Shown piece after piece: positions 31,504 to 44,891 of a stretch of DNA of 64,000 nt. Source of the stretch: Schistosoma haematobium (lineage: Eukaryota > Platyhelminthes > Trematoda > Strigeidida > Schistosomatidae). The DNA lies in contig NC_067196.1 in the NCBI RefSeq assembly GCF_000699445.3, positions 37,282,616 through 37,346,615 of the forward strand, given 5' to 3'. Position 1 is the stretch's first letter; each line of letters begins with the position of its first letter. The translations under genes were made by a program, and so were the position numbers. Under the pieces are notes generated by a model. That model had not been told where the DNA came from. It was given only the letters and a program-made list of their open reading frames with translations, and did no database searches.

Positions 31504-34500
31504 TTGGTACCACTGGAAGTTTGGTGTCAACTCAACCAAGTGCATGCAACCATGCGCCTGGCCTAAGCATAATCCTAAGGCAGCGGGAAACGAGTACCCC
31601 TCCCCAGGTCGCGACGACTGAGGAGGGGCGCCTAAACAGTCGCTTGTTTTATGTTAGAGACAGAAACTCTGGCTTGAATTTCTTGGTGGATACTGGCGCT
31701 GCTCTTAGCATCATCCCTCAAAATAAAACTGAGATTAGTCGAGAAACATCATCAATTACACTTCAAGCTGCAAATAAAACTAAAATTGCGACATTTGGGC
31801 AGAAAACTTTAACCTTAGATTTGGGGTTCAGGAGGCAATTTCCTTGGGTTTTCACGGTAGCCGACTTAGATCTGGCAATACTGGGGATGGACTTTCTAGA
31901 GAGATACGAATTCCTAGTTGACACTAAAAAACGGCGCTAAACACTGAAAGGAACTTCGAATTACACGAAAGGCACAGAAAGCCATATCACATCTCTTAAC
32001 TTGATTCAAACTCCCCCAGTAACAACAGCGAAATTCCAAGATATACTCGCGGAATTTCCAAACATAACTAGACCAAACCCACAGCCTTCCAAAGACGAAC
32101 TAAAAGTAAGCCATACTATCAAAACCGAAGGTGCATCGGTGTTTCCAAAACCCAGGAGACTAGCACCAGATAAGTTCAAAATCGCCAGGGCCGAGTTCGA
32201 TTATATGCTACAACTGGGTATTATCCATCCCTCTGATAGTCAATGGGCATCCCCTTTGCATATGGTCCCAAAGAAGAATGAAGGCGACTGGCGACCGTGC
32301 GGGGATTACAGAGCCCTCAACCGTCAAACCGTACCAGATAAGCACCCAATACCGCATATCCAAGATTTCACGAACGGTTTACAGGGTATGAACATATTCA
32401 CTAAAATTGATTTAGTCAGGGCATATCACAATAGCCCGGTGGCTGATGAAGATATCCCCAAGACAGCTATTACTACACCCTTTGGCTTATTCGAGTTTGT
32501 ACGCATGCCATTCGGCCTGAGAAATGCGGCACAGACATTTCAAAGATTCAAAGATAACCTACTTCGAGATATGCCATTTGCGCAGGGGTATATAAACGAT
32601 TTGTTAATTGCCAGCCCCAATTTGCAATCACACGAACAGCATGTACAAGCAGTGTTGAAAAGACTGGATGAACATGGAATAAACATACATCAAAGTAAGT
32701 GTGTTTTCGGTGTTCAAACTTTAGAATTTCTCGGTCACACAATAAGCCCAGAAGGGATTAAACCGATCAAAAAGAAGTGGATACCATCAAACAATACCCC
32801 ATACCTAGTTCTTTAACACAACTGAGAAGTTTTCTAGGTCTAATTAACTTTGATCGCAGATTCATACCAGGTTGTGCACAATTAATGCAACCTTTGACAG
32901 ATTCACTTAAAGGAAAACCAAAAGAATTCAAACTGTCTTCTGACGCCATCGAAGCTATTAAACAGCTTAAAGATAAACTGGCTCAAGCAACTACGTTGAC
33001 GTATCCGAATTCTCTTTCCCCACTTGCTTTGATGGTGGATGCTTCAGATAAAGCAGTAGGCGGTACCCTTAACCAACTGGTTAAAAACGCCTGGAAACCA
33101 ATTGCTTTCTTCTCGAAAAGACTCGCTCCAGCCGAAACAAGGTATTCTACCTTCGGGCGAGAACTTCTTGCAATCTACCTGACCATTAAACACTTCCGAC
33201 ACATGTTAGAAGGCAGAGAATTTATAGTCTTTACGGATCACAAACCACTGACGAATGCATTAAAAGCGAGAGCCGATAAATACTCACCTCGAGAAGTCCG
33301 ACACCTTGACTATATATCACAGTTCACAAGCGATATCAGACATGTCAAAGGTCAGGACAATCAGGCGGCAGATGCTTTATCCAGACTAGAAATGAACGTG
33401 CTACAGCAGTCTACAGTAAACTTCGAAACGTTGAGAAACGAACAAGAGCAGGATCTAGAATTACAAAACCTACTTAAAACAAACAATTCAAGTCTGAATT
33501 TAAAACAATTCCCATCACCTATCGATGGTATTCTAATTTATTGTGACACGACCAAGGCAATGCCGCGACCTTTCGTTCCCAAAAAATATGCGAAAGTTGA
33601 TATATAATAACTTTCATTCTTTGTCTCATCCTGGCGCAAAAGCTTCAACTAAACTAATCAATGCCAGATATATATGGCCGAATTTACAGAAGGATGTACA
33701 CAAATGGGTTAGAGAGTGTTCAGCATGTCAACAATCAAAGATTAATCGTCACACAAATTCACCCATAGGTGTTTTCTCGCAACCAGATGCACGTTTTGCC
33801 CATATGCATATCGACTTGGTAGGTCCTTTACCACGTTCAAACGGTTTTAATTATCTTTTTACATGCATAGATCGATTTACCAGATTCCCTATAGCCATTC
33901 CGATAGCGGACATCACAGCGGAAACAGTAGCCAAGGCTTTCATGCAGAACTGGGTAACCATTCTTGGTACACCCACAACACTAACGACGGATAGAGGAGC
34001 GCAATTTGAATCCGAACTATTTAACAACTTGACTAAACTTCTAGACTCCAATAGGATACGCTGCACTGCATATCATCCTCAGGCTAATGAGATGATGGAA
34101 CGTTTTCACCGTCAGCTAAAAACCGCCCTTATATCTCACTCAAACCCCAATCAGTGGACAGAATTCCTACCGTTAGTCATGCTGGGAATATGAACATCTG
34201 TCAAGAGTGACGCACTGTGTTCAGCTGCGGGACTGGTTTTCGGAACAACTCTGAGACTACCAGGTGAATTTATTAACCCTAATACTAACAGTCAAAAACT
34301 TAATTTAGAAAATTACGTTGATCAGCTACGGGACCATATATCCAAACTTAAACCAATTAATACTCGTGAACAAACGCGCGCCATACATGTACCTAAAGAT
34401 CTAAGCAATTGCACGCACGTCTGGATAAGATGTGACAAAAAAGCACCGTTTAGCCCTCCATTTAAAGGTCCTTTCAAAGTCGTCTCAAGAAAATCTAAAT

Positions 34501-34727
34501 ATTTCGTGATAGAAAAACATGGTAACATCGACACAGTAAGTATTGATAGACTAAAGCCGGCTTATCTAGATCATGAACCACTATACGTGTTGTTAGATCG
34601 TTTAACTGACAAATCCATTACGGAATCGAAATGTAAAGATAATAAATCTTTACAAATGACTAAAACGGTTCGCTGGGCACATCTGATTAGTCGGTCAAGG
34701 ATGTCGACAGTTTCGGCTGCACGATAA
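31504..34727 (+). pseudogene. Gypsy copy A: gag end, protease, RT, RNase H, integrase
   Basis: It resumes in gag at the zinc motif. Protease with DTGA (about 31690) ends at TAA 31938-31940. RT starts at about 32001 and has LVRAYH, RMPFGL and the box YIND (about 32590). A one-base loss in an A-run near 32772 shifts frame. RNase H shows [10 protein letters not shown] and FTDHKPL. Near 33600 a missing TA pair forces another frame change into the integrase (HSLSHPG, CSACQQSK, TTDRGAQF, MMERFHRQ), which stops at TGA 34191-34193. The GPFKV module follows. Confidence 0.9.
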
Positions 34728-35617
34728 GATCTAACCACGTAGCTAATCACACCCTGCATTTACTAAAAAATAATTTTTTTTCCTCATTCCGCCTCACCGA
34801 CAACTCCCCAGACATTTTACCTTTGATATATACGTGTTATGTTAAATATTTTTTTAAATACTGGACACATAAGCTAGGTATTCCGAAACGATGGCTGAGG
34901 ATTTTAATCAAACTCATACAACTAACACTGGCAAATACAACGAATTCTAAAAGCAACCCAGGCGAGTTTTACAATTTCTTTTTCTGATTAATTAACTATG
35001 TTGGTTGTACTTCTTATATATTTATATACATTTTTCACGTAGACTGGCTATACATATATACCATATGAACTACTTCTAAAAGTTTTCGGTCAGAGATATG
35101 ATTAGTAACTTGATACGATCGATGCTACTATTATTAAGTGGTTTTTATACAAAACATTTTGGATTAAACCATGGTCAAGCACTTATTAAGGTTCTCATCA
35201 TCTTTTTAGGTATAGAAAAATTATGGGATAAGTTAACCAGTTTTCTCGCAGCATGCTTTTCAATGTGATCATATAACCCAGTCTTATTGGCACCACCAAT
35301 TATTATTAATGGCCTATACAAAATTCTGGAAATTAACACTACCGTTATAAAAAAACAAACATGCTATCTCAATAACTTATATTTTTGGTGGCTTAAGTAT
35401 AACGTAAAATGGAAATCTACCAAACTTGTAGTATTTCTACAGTATTATTATTATAAACAAAGAACTTATACTATTCCAATATGGCACTTTGACATATCAA
35501 TCTGTCCTCTTGTCATTTTTATTCATATCTGAACGAATTACGGACAACGAACATGGTATGCAAGGGGGTTTTGGTAAACAAGAACGCAGGCCCCATACGC
35601 ACTCGAACCTTTGCCCT
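34728..35617 (+). other. Gypsy copy A 3' non-coding region
   Basis: Non-coding. It is almost identical to copy B up to about 35080, then abruptly more divergent. It ends at the CACTA fragment, inside a tRNA-derived segment. Confidence 0.6.
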
Positions 35618-36772
35618 CTCCAGACAACCAAAAAAGGGGAAACAAAGGGGTAAATGCTTTGGTAGCGAAAGGGGAAATAAAGGGGAAAACGCGCCAGAAT
35701 GTCGCCTTTTTCGCCTGTCCGGGGAAAATAATGCGGATTTTTCCCTTTTTCGCCGTTTTGTCGACAAATTACCGACTTATCGCCTAAATATCCGCCGAAT
35801 CGTCGAATTTTCGCTTAAATATCCGCCGAATTGTCGGATTTTCGCCTAAACGTCCGCAGAATTGTCTACTTTTCGCCTAAATTTCCGCGGAATTGCCTAC
35901 TTATACGCTTAATTGTCTACTTTTCGCCTTAATACATACATAACCCCCTATTTTCCATCCATTGACAGAACCCCAAAGGTCTCCTATGTTCGCCTTTATT
36001 TTCAACAACAGATCAAAATATATCTGTAATGCAGTGGAAAAGCGGTACATTTTTGAAAAATTTTATTTAGAAGGAAAAGCGTATTACTGTACAACACTAG
36101 AGCAGAAGCTTAAGCATCGATTGTTTTGCATATCCAATGCAATTGCTAATTCATTGTTATTTGAAATTATCTGAAAAAGAAGGAACAGGTGATGTTTTGT
36201 TTATAAGGAATGTGCATTTAACCAAAAGTTAACTGAAACTCAAACACACATTTTCAACACTTCAGCAGTTTCCCATGTAAGTAAAAGAGTAAGCTGTTTG
36301 AAAAAATAATGTCTATTGAAATGTAGGTAGAACATCAAAACAATTGCACGGACTATTCCCTTAAGCCACGTTCGTTCGGCTATTGAGGATTGAGGTAGTC
36401 GTCCTGTGAATTCTGAATTTAAAAAAAAGAAAAAAGTCACAACCATATCTCAATGACATGCTTTGGCTCAGCCAAATACTTGAAGTTGAACTTACGGTTA
36501 TGTTCATTAGTACTGTTGACTGCAACTATAGAGCCGTGGGGAGGTTATCACTTTAAATTAGTACATACCTGGTCTTGTTTTCTTCTATTACGCTTTATCA
36601 TCTTGTCTCGGATATCGTGAAAGTAACCTTGTGTCGCGACGTCATATAGCTTACCAAGGTCTTTTTCGTTGACAGAGGATGACAGAAAGCGATTAGTTAA
36701 GGCACCTGAAGTTTAAGTAATAGATATCGGTTACTTCGTATGCAGCAGTAAAACTTGCATTTCAAGATCCTG
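35618..36772 (-). mobile_element. CACTA element fragment (right end only)
   Basis: It starts with the TIR (CCAGACAACC) and subterminal repeats (about 35765-35930), then continues into the reverse complement of the last transposase exons, equivalent to about 23604-24248 of the full element. It ends without a second TIR. Copy B gives the empty site (58880-58890), which suggests at most a 2-bp duplication (TC). It may have arrived truncated or lost one end later. Confidence 0.85.
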
Positions 36773-37821
36773 AATGCTAGACCGCGTGTCTGGCCATTAG
36801 ACCATATCAGATCACGAGGGGATAACAATATTTCCTTATACCGATTAGTCATTGATAATACTAGTAAATAATAGGACTTACACTCTTCTAAGGTGCAGAC
36901 CAATTCGTTACCTGGATGAATTGACGAAATATCGTTTCAATATATCATGCATACCTACATCAAACCAGAAAAGGGTATTTGACATAAACGTACTTGGTCC
37001 TCGTACTCTTCATAATTTTTTCCTCCTTAACCGTATATTCCTTTCCGTGTTTTTGGAGTACTCTTATGCACCCTTGGGTACGTACTTGGTTATAAAAGGC
37101 GGTCGACATAGGCCCAGGGTTATACATTTGATCGGGTTTGACAATGAGTCCAACTTCTAGCAAGTTTACACTTTTACATATATGCATTATAAAAAGTTTT
37201 TTTTGTTTTCATACTTTTTCATACACAAAATGGCTACACTATGTCTATTTCCTTCCATAATGCCAATCCGTTCTGGAGGCCAATCACTTACGTGGAACCG
37301 AACAATTATCAATTATATTTATGTATTTCCATTTTGTATCTTATTATTTTATACAGGCAGTAGAGCAGTTTTTCAGTTTTGATTGGTTTTCACTATTACC
37401 TTTGAAGTAGATTCTTCTTTACGTTTTACTTGAGGGCGACTCAAGAGGCAGGTGAGTAAACACCTGATAGCCGGTCTGAGCATGGAAAAATCGTACCTCA
37501 CCAACATGGTGTTGCGTAGCCCGCTCGCGGCACTTCCTCATATATTCTTGTCCCACGTTCTCGCACTTTCTCTTGAGAGCACGTAGCAAACCGTCAGCGA
37601 TAGTTGTAGAAGAAATCACATGCTACAAAATAAAATGACAAATTAAAAGACAGCCATGGACTATCGTTGATTGCTGACGGAATTAGTCGACATTGATTGG
37701 AAGTCAAACAGTGAGCGGGTTTATATTTCCCTTAGGCCGAGAAAAGAGAACTAAGGTGTTTTTGATAGGTAGGTTAACCGAATCGACGTTCCTACGGAAG
37801 TCGATTCTAGGGGGAAGCTAA
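36773..37821 (+). other. Gypsy copy A 3' non-coding region, continued
   Basis: Homologous to 58887-59938 of copy B with roughly one change in ten bases. It ends with a purine-rich tract (AGGGGGAAG) just before the 3' LTR. No envelope-like gene. Confidence 0.6.
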
Positions 37822-38088
37822 TGTAACAGCTTAGGTTGGTTGGTTAAAAGTTGACCTCAAACAAGCAAGGATATACCAAAACAGTATAGTTCAAGTATGC
37901 ATTCACTTCTTCATTTTGCATAGGCGTTATATTCCCTATTATCTTACACTGAATGTTGAGAGGCTTTGTTTGTCTGAGCAAATAATCCCACGCTCCACTG
38001 TGACTGCTCTGAGAACGAAATAAAGACCTATTCACTACTTGTCTGGTTTCTTCTATCAATAGCACAAGAGTTACCTTAAGGCACAAAA
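37822..38088 (+). repeat. Gypsy copy A 3' LTR
   Basis: 267 bp, begins TGTAACAGC, ends GGCACAAAA. Same subfamily as its 5' partner (AAGCAAGGATAT variant). Confidence 0.85.
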
Positions 38089-41041
38089 AATTCCAAATAT
38101 TGCTGGTTAGGTTCTTTGTGAAGTCACGGTCAAAGACTTTACTTAGAAGGGTGTAATATTTCTGACAGACCGTCCATCGCTCGGCCTATTGGGGCTTTAT
38201 TGGATAGAAGGGTTGAAGTTAGCGGATCGCCTCACAAACTCAACCTGTAACAACGTCAGTACGTTTAAAGCTCATGATAAAAACTCAGTGGAAGCATTAT
38301 AAAAATGACATAAGATGGTATATGGTGATGGTCTTGGAGAATGCACTAAATTCAAAGCTGCACTTACCTTACGACAAGAACCAAAGCCTGTGTTTCGACC
38401 TAAAGTACCTGTACCACATTCTGCCACCCCAGAGGTTGAACAAGAGCTAGAACGACTTCAGAAACTAGGTGTCATTGAACCAGTGAATTTTTCAGGATGG
38501 GCTGCACCGATAGTGGTAGTAAAAAAGACTAATGTTATCGTCCGTTTATATGCCGACTACTCAGTCGTGCTAAATGAAGCCCTAGAAACTCATCAGTATC
38601 CATTACTCCTACCCGAAGATCTTCTTACTGAAATGAATGGAGGTAAGCTCTTTGCAAAGTTGGACTTATCGGAAGCTTATTTACAAATTCCTGTTGCTGA
38701 GGAGTGTGAAAGTCTGCTCACTATAAACACACACAAGGGCCTATTCCGGTATAATCGACTACTTTTCGGAGTAATGACGGCCCCATCCATATTTCGTCAA
38801 GTAATGGATACTATTCTACAGGATGTTCCAGGTGCAGCAGCTTATCTGGATGATATATTAATTATGGGAGTAAATAGAATAGACTTAGAATAGAAGCTCG
38901 ACCAGGTGCTGTCGCGAATAGCCGAATATGAACTTCGGCTTCGTTCAGTGAAATGTAACTTTTGTATGCATAAGGTACTCTACCTCGGAATTATAATCGA
39001 CAAAGATGGCAGAAGACTAGATCAAGACAATACCCAGGCAGTGAAAACTATGCCCAGACTGACGGAAGTCCCCACACCACGATCCTTTTTGGGACTAGTT
39101 AGTCATTATCGAGCTTTTATTCCGAAACTTCGCCAACTACGTGCCCCCTTAAATAACCTTCTGGAGAAGAATGTAAATGGAAGTGGTCTGCAACTTGCCA
39201 AGATGCTTTCGTTGAAATCACAAAAATACTGCTCACTCATTACGATCCATCTTTACACACTGTTATAGCATCAGACGCTTAGAACTATGGAATTGGTGCA
39301 ACTATTTCTCACATCGTGCCAGATGGATCTGAGAAAGCCATATCATATGCGACTAGGTCGTTAGTGAAGATGACACAGGTATTCAGTGTTTGACAACGCT
39401 TCTACCAGTAACACCTTCTAATATAATTCGTAACCACCCAGAGAAATCAAAAAACAGAGTCGAGGAGATCGGAAGAGTGTATTTGGCGATTACCAATATA
39501 TCGGAATTCTCTGATCTGATCTGTCTAGCGATTGCAGTAGATGTTGAGCACAGCGTTACCACACGTGATCTGGTGTGGATGCATGACCGAGCTCCTTCAG
39601 CCAGATGACTCCACTAAAACATATGATCAGCATCCAATGTCGAAAACTTACAGAGCTATTTATTTTGGGGATTTATTTACCGCTACATTACCTACAGCAG
39701 AACGTAACTATAGTCAGATCGAGGAGGAAGCATTGTCGATTATCTTCGCTGTTAAGAAATTTCACAAGATGATATTCGGACGTCAGTTCACTCTATTAAC
39801 TGACCATAAACCATTAATAGTCATTTTTGGGTCAAAAAAAGTTATCCGGGTATGCACAGCAAACAGACTGCAACAGAGGAGAAATACACTCATGGGTTGT
39901 GAATTCGAGATCAAGTACCAGCCCACTATCGATTTTGGACAAGCTGACGCTCTACTTAGACTGATTGGTTCACGAGTAAAACAGGGGGAAGATACTTTGG
40001 TGGCAGCCATTGAGACGGAAACAGAAGTACATCGAATATTAGAAGACGCAGTCATTGGTTCACCAGCTACTTTTAAAACCATCAGAGAAGCCACGGAAAA
40101 CGACAAGACATTAAGCGAAGTCAGTGGTTACTTTCTCACGAAGTGGCCGAACCGTCGTTTTCAAGGAGAAACGCTGTGATATTTTCGCCGACGGGACTCA
40201 CTCATGATGGTCGATTGCTGTGTTGTGTTTGGTGACCGAATCGTTGTTCCAAAAACATTACGCCACGAGGTTCTGAGACAATGGATCAAGATATCGAAAC
40301 CAGATGCCTCTAGTGTTCGTCATGCCTGCAAGCAGCTAAAAGTCCAAAAAAAGTGTGAACGTAACAATGGGAAAAGCCCAATATCCCCTGGGAGAGGCTG
40401 CATGCAGATTTAGCTGGTCCAATAGGAGAAAGAGTGTACCTAATCATAGCAGACGCACTCACAAAATGGTCACAAATCAACGCCAGTGAAACAATTAAGA
40501 AGTTATCTGAACTGTCCAGCTGCTTTGTAGTTCCGGAGACTTTAGTGACCGATAATGGCTCACAGTTCACTGCAGAATCATTCAGACACTTCTGCAACAT
40601 TAATGTAACTGTACATATACGCTATTCATCCTATCATTCCCAATAAAATGGACAGGAAGAGCGCTTTTTTGGACACACTCAAACGAGCACTACTGAAAGG
40701 GGAACGAGAGGGCACAAGCTAAGTAAATAAGAAATTTTCAACAGCTTATAAAACTATGCCTAACCTTATCGCTCCACATGGGAAATCCTGTGCTGAAGCG
40801 ATGTTTGGGAGGAACATTCGACGTTATGTTACCACCTAAACCAACGGATGGGCGCAGACAAAATCAGAATATACGAAGTTTTGACGTCGGTGATAAAGTG
40901 ATCGTCAGTTTATGCATTGGGAAAAATCGTTGTGGATGCGGGAGTCGTTGGAAAAAGAGAGGGAAATGTTTTATATGAAGTACCTGGGACTTTTGGAATG
41001 TGGATTAGACACATCAATCAAATACACAGAGAGAAAAGTAC
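38089..41041 (+). pseudogene. Element D reverse transcriptase, RNase H and integrase
   Basis: RT landmarks are LGVIEPVNFSGWAAPIVVV, LDLSEAYLQIPV, LLFGVMTAPSIFR and an intact YLDD box (AYLDDILI, about 38840). RNase H shows [12 protein letters not shown] and LLTDHKPL (about 39800). The integrase shows a Gly-Pro-rich start, DALTKW and TDNGSQFTAESF (about 40550), then decays. Several stops (38302, 38891, 39267, 40177 and later) and frame changes. It is interrupted at 41041 by the LTR of element E. Confidence 0.8.
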
Positions 41042-41458
41042 TGTAGAATTATGGTCTACTATTATATTAGTACTGCTCTAATAATAGACCTAATCCCAAA
41101 ATTGTAGATTCGTCATGATATAACTGCCTAATCTATAAGATCTTACGTGGAAGTCACACCATCGACTACACCAACTCACTGTATCGTATCAATTACCAAT
41201 ACATGATGTAGAACAAGGTTAGGCTAGAGAAAGAACAATATATTTAATATGAATAGAAGAAATAAGGTAACATTCAGCAGAGACCACACCTGCATGGTCG
41301 AGCCATGCCACTCGATCAACTCCAGTCCATTCCATTCATTGTTCGCGCCTTCTCCATTGTTAGGTATTTCTCCGCGTTAAATGTTGAATATCTATTTTCT
41401 GAGTAGTCTCGTGTTCACAGCTTTGTGGATTGTGTGGCTATTGTCCAATGCCACTACA
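41042..41458 (-). repeat. Element E 3' LTR
   Basis: On its own strand begins TGTAGTGGC and ends ATTCTACA. One substitution (ATT versus ACT near the plus-strand left end) separates it from the other LTR. Confidence 0.9.
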
Positions 41459-44286
41459 CTACTCTCCCACCAGAATCAACGTGATGTTGGTTCGATACCA
41501 AATTGGATGGGACCGTCGCGCGCCGGAGGTTACCAAGGATAATAAGAATCCTCCGGGTATTGGTAAGCTGAAAGATAAATCAAAAAGAAGGCGGCAGCAT
41601 CTGGTCGGGAAATACATATAATAATTTTAAAATATCTGCCTTCATGCTTAAAACGCTTGACATGAGGATTTGGGTGAAGATTATTTGAACTATAAAGAAT
41701 GGCATAACAATAATAATAATAATAAAACGATGCGTGCTAATAGCCGTTGGTTAATAACTTAACGTATAGGTAGTAAGTATTTTGTGTTTAGAAATATTAA
41801 AGTAATGAATATTGTAGAAATGTTAATATTGGTATTAGTTTTGGTTTAAATTATGAAATCAAATAACGATTATGCCGGTAAGTTGTCCATATGAATTGAA
41901 TTCCAAATGCATCTGTATTAGTAGGCTAACTGAAGGAACAAAAGTATACCGTGGAGAAGAATTCCAACTAGTGTTCCAGTTAGTTTGATACGGTTTATTT
42001 AGTTACGGGGAGATTTTCTCAACCTCATTTTTACTTGACCGTGATAGAATTTAGTAATACCACTAATACACATGAATGTTCATCAAAATAAAATTTAAAT
42101 ACATGAGTGATAATTATATGGATTTTAGACAGATAGCTAAGAACAAATCGTTAAACATGAGTGTATTCGTAAGAGACATGCTCTGGACTCAATGTTCTGA
42201 TCTGCGGCAGACTTTATTTATATTTATACTTGCTGGCTGATTGGGCATACAAGTTAGTTGCAAGTATGCAGTTTATCATAAGGCGAAATACGATTTAATT
42301 GAGATATAGTGGTTATAAGTTATTAAAATCAGTTAAGCTTATGTGTCATATTACGAAGTGATGTGGTGCTGCAAGATGCATTTAGCTAAATAAGTTTTTA
42401 CAAGATGATTAATAGTGAGTGATGCTCATGTGATTATCAGAAAGAACATAAGTTGTAACCAGGGGGAGTACACTCCCAACTTATGTCTATGATAATGGCT
42501 TGAACCTTAGTCAGTGTTGAGGTAAATTCGACATCGATGTTTTCAGTTTGCAGGAGATTTGCTCGACTGCTTATACTGATTATTTGCATGCATGATTGTG
42601 TCGCTAAACCATCAATTAGACTGACAAGGTTTTGAGATATTTACTGAATGAGCAACTGATAAAGAAACATACTGTAATCATCTGTAGTGAATGAAGATAA
42701 AAGAAAACCAACATTAGTGATAATTATAAGTCAATTTGCTGACCGATTTTGTTAATAGTTTCATTAATTTTATCAGTCATATTACGTGATTGTCAAGTCA
42801 TGACAATGCTTTATGACGATATCCTGAAACTACTATGTTTAACTAGTTATAGTGTTGAATGAGGATTAGTCAGTGGAAAAATAGGTATTGTTGCTTTAGG
42901 TGATTCGAAATCATCAGAAATTTATAACGTTAAAGAATCCGAGACACCTAATTTAATTATAAATTTCAATTCAGAAATATTCGTTTAGTGTTAATTCTAG
43001 TAGGCTACGGAGTTTTGATTTTAAACGTTTGTTTAGCCAACAGCTACCTGAGGATTTAGTTATTTTACTAGTGCAGTTGATAGTACCTAAATTTTTAATC
43101 TTATTATCTAAACTATGTTCGCATTTTAGTCTGCTAATATGATAAACCAATCCATAAACCCAAATACGATTAGCAACAACGACTATGATGGGTTTATTAA
43201 TAAATGTTAAAGGCGATCCAGATGATTTCTAAATTTAGAAGACATGGAGATATAGTGTAACGTATGTATGGGCCAGGTTGACATGCAGGTTGTTGACGTA
43301 TATGACAATTTAAAAATAATGAACATGACCCGAAAAATACTTTTAAAGTTGAGACTGCTTATGAAACTTCAGGCAGGAATATGACGCGTTATAAACATTT
43401 CATAAGAAGTTACTGCATTTAGCCTAGGGACACTTACAAATATATGGCAAAAGGAACCGGAAAACATATACATGTTAAGTACAAAAAAAAATCATCCAGT
43501 AAAATAGTTGAACTCGCCTTGATTATTTTTGAAAATTAGATTATTCAGTGGACGACATATATAACGCCATTCATGAGTAGTATTGATCCAAAAGCATCCA
43601 GAATAAAACATGCAGTATGGCAATTAATTCCAGGGTGCTTGATGCTGTTGAGGTTTTTGCCACTCGCTCGGATCAGAACAATCGAATGAACCCAGATAAT
43701 TGTGTGGTTGTCATTGAACGAACCATCTAAAAATGACCTTATGATTGCAGAAAACTTATAGCTGGAACTCACCGTATGTTTTTGGAGAAGTGTCATCCTT
43801 GTTGTTTGGCAATGGATCTCGAGAATATGAAATTAGGCAGGCAGTGGTCGGAAGAAAAGATATTACAGGATAGTGCATAGTTTAAAACAGGATGAGGTGT
43901 TAAGTGAAGGAACACTGAGAATTAGATCCAGATAACTATTTAGTCCTTGATTGCATTGCTAGTCAATGTATATTTACGCTATTTACAGGTTATATTTGCT
44001 AGAGCTTGATGTCTAAACAAGTCTATGTTGCTGAAGCAGGTAAATGCTATTAAAGCTTGTTAACGAACCATCAAAGCTAATTAGTTAATATAGACGACCA
44101 GTTTTTATTATCGATTGAGCTATAATGTCATGAGAACTAATCAATATAACATTACGATAATACATGTGAGTATTAATCAGGACTGTTACAATATTGGGTT
44201 AGCATACATACAAAGTAGATCAAGAAATTTAGAATGGAAATAAGATTAACAATAATAGGTTGCGTTTCTCTAGTCGGGCTTACCAA
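41459..44286 (-). other. Non-coding interior of element E
   Basis: 2.8 kb without retroviral-type domains on either strand. The longest open frames (about 80 codons) have no family motif. Confidence 0.7.
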
Positions 44287-44703
44287 TGTAGAACTATGGT
44301 CTACTATTATATTAGTACTGCTCTAATAATAGACCTAATCCCAAAATTGTAGATTCGTCATGATATAACTGCCTAATCTATAAGATCTTACGTGGAAGTC
44401 ACACCATCGACTACACCAACTCACTGTATCGTATCAATTACCAATACATGATGTAGAACAAGGTTAGGCTAGAGAAAGAACAATATATTTAATATGAATA
44501 GAAGAAATAAGGTAACATTCAGCAGAGACCACACCTGCATGGTCGAGCCATGCCACTCGATCAACTCCAGTCCATTCCATTCATTGTTCGCGCCTTCTCC
44601 ATTGTTAGGTATTTCTCCGCGTTAAATGTTGAATATCTATTTTCTGAGTAGTCTCGTGTTCACAGCTTTGTGGATTGTGTGGCTATTGTCCAATGCCACT
44701 ACA
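44287..44703 (-). repeat. Element E 5' LTR
   Basis: 417 bp, practically identical to the partner LTR, which points to a recent insertion. Confidence 0.9.
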
Positions 44704-44891
44704 GGACTCTAGGCACGGTAGACAGTCGAGTGAGGCTTCCGCCAGAGATAATTACAGATAGGCCAATGACAGGAACCCCAACAGACACTCATAGACGTTG
44801 GATACCAAGAAAGTCCGAACGCCGCAGAAAACCAGTTATCAAGTTGCAAGTAGACCCGAAGTAAAGGCCTTATTTTTTGAAAGGTGGGGAG
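44704..44891 (+). pseudogene. Element D pol C-terminus and polypurine tract
   Basis: An arginine-rich tail (RKSERRRKP, then a Lys/Val-rich end) resembles the C-terminus of Mag-like pol proteins. The purine run GAAAGGTGGGGAG (about 44879-44891) directly precedes TGTTAAGGAG, as a polypurine tract precedes a 3' LTR. Confidence 0.6.

Larger units (their letters stand above)
31032..38088 (+). mobile_element. Gypsy copy A (CsRn1/Boudicca clade), rearranged
   Basis: LTRs at 31032-31296 and 37822-38088 bracket a pol region nearly identical to copy B. It is inserted in element D: the flanks GATT (31028-31031) and AATT (38089-38092) are a near-match target duplication. The 5' UTR and most of gag are missing. 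In their place is an inverted LTR piece (about 31314-31503) directly after the primer binding site. A CACTA fragment is inserted in its 3' non-coding part. It cannot encode Gag. Confidence 0.85.
41042..44703 (-). mobile_element. Element E: non-coding LTR retrotransposon derivative (LARD-like)
   Basis: Two 417-bp LTRs (41042-41458 and 44287-44703) differ by a single base seen by eye. On the minus strand, a primer binding site TGGTAAGCCCGAC (44285-44273) follows the 5' LTR after one base, and a polypurine tract (rc of 41459-41472) precedes the 3' LTR, which fixes the orientation. The 2.8-kb interior has no recognisable gag or pol, so it must move with another element's enzymes. It sits inside element D; the flanks GTAC (41038-41041) and GGAC (44704-44707) are a near-match target duplication. 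Confidence 0.85.

Noticed and set aside
31053..31566. Similar open frames on both strands at the start of Gypsy copy A, also at 37844-38086
   Set aside because: They are translations of the LTR and of its inverted fragment, not genes.
33543..33607. Programmed frameshift between RNase H and integrase
   Set aside because: The shift is explained by loss of one TA in a TA-run, and such a site inside pol is not expected in this clade; kept only as a shared lesion.
41489..41499. GGTTCGATACC as a pol III B box
   Set aside because: No A box at tRNA spacing upstream; isolated match inside element E.
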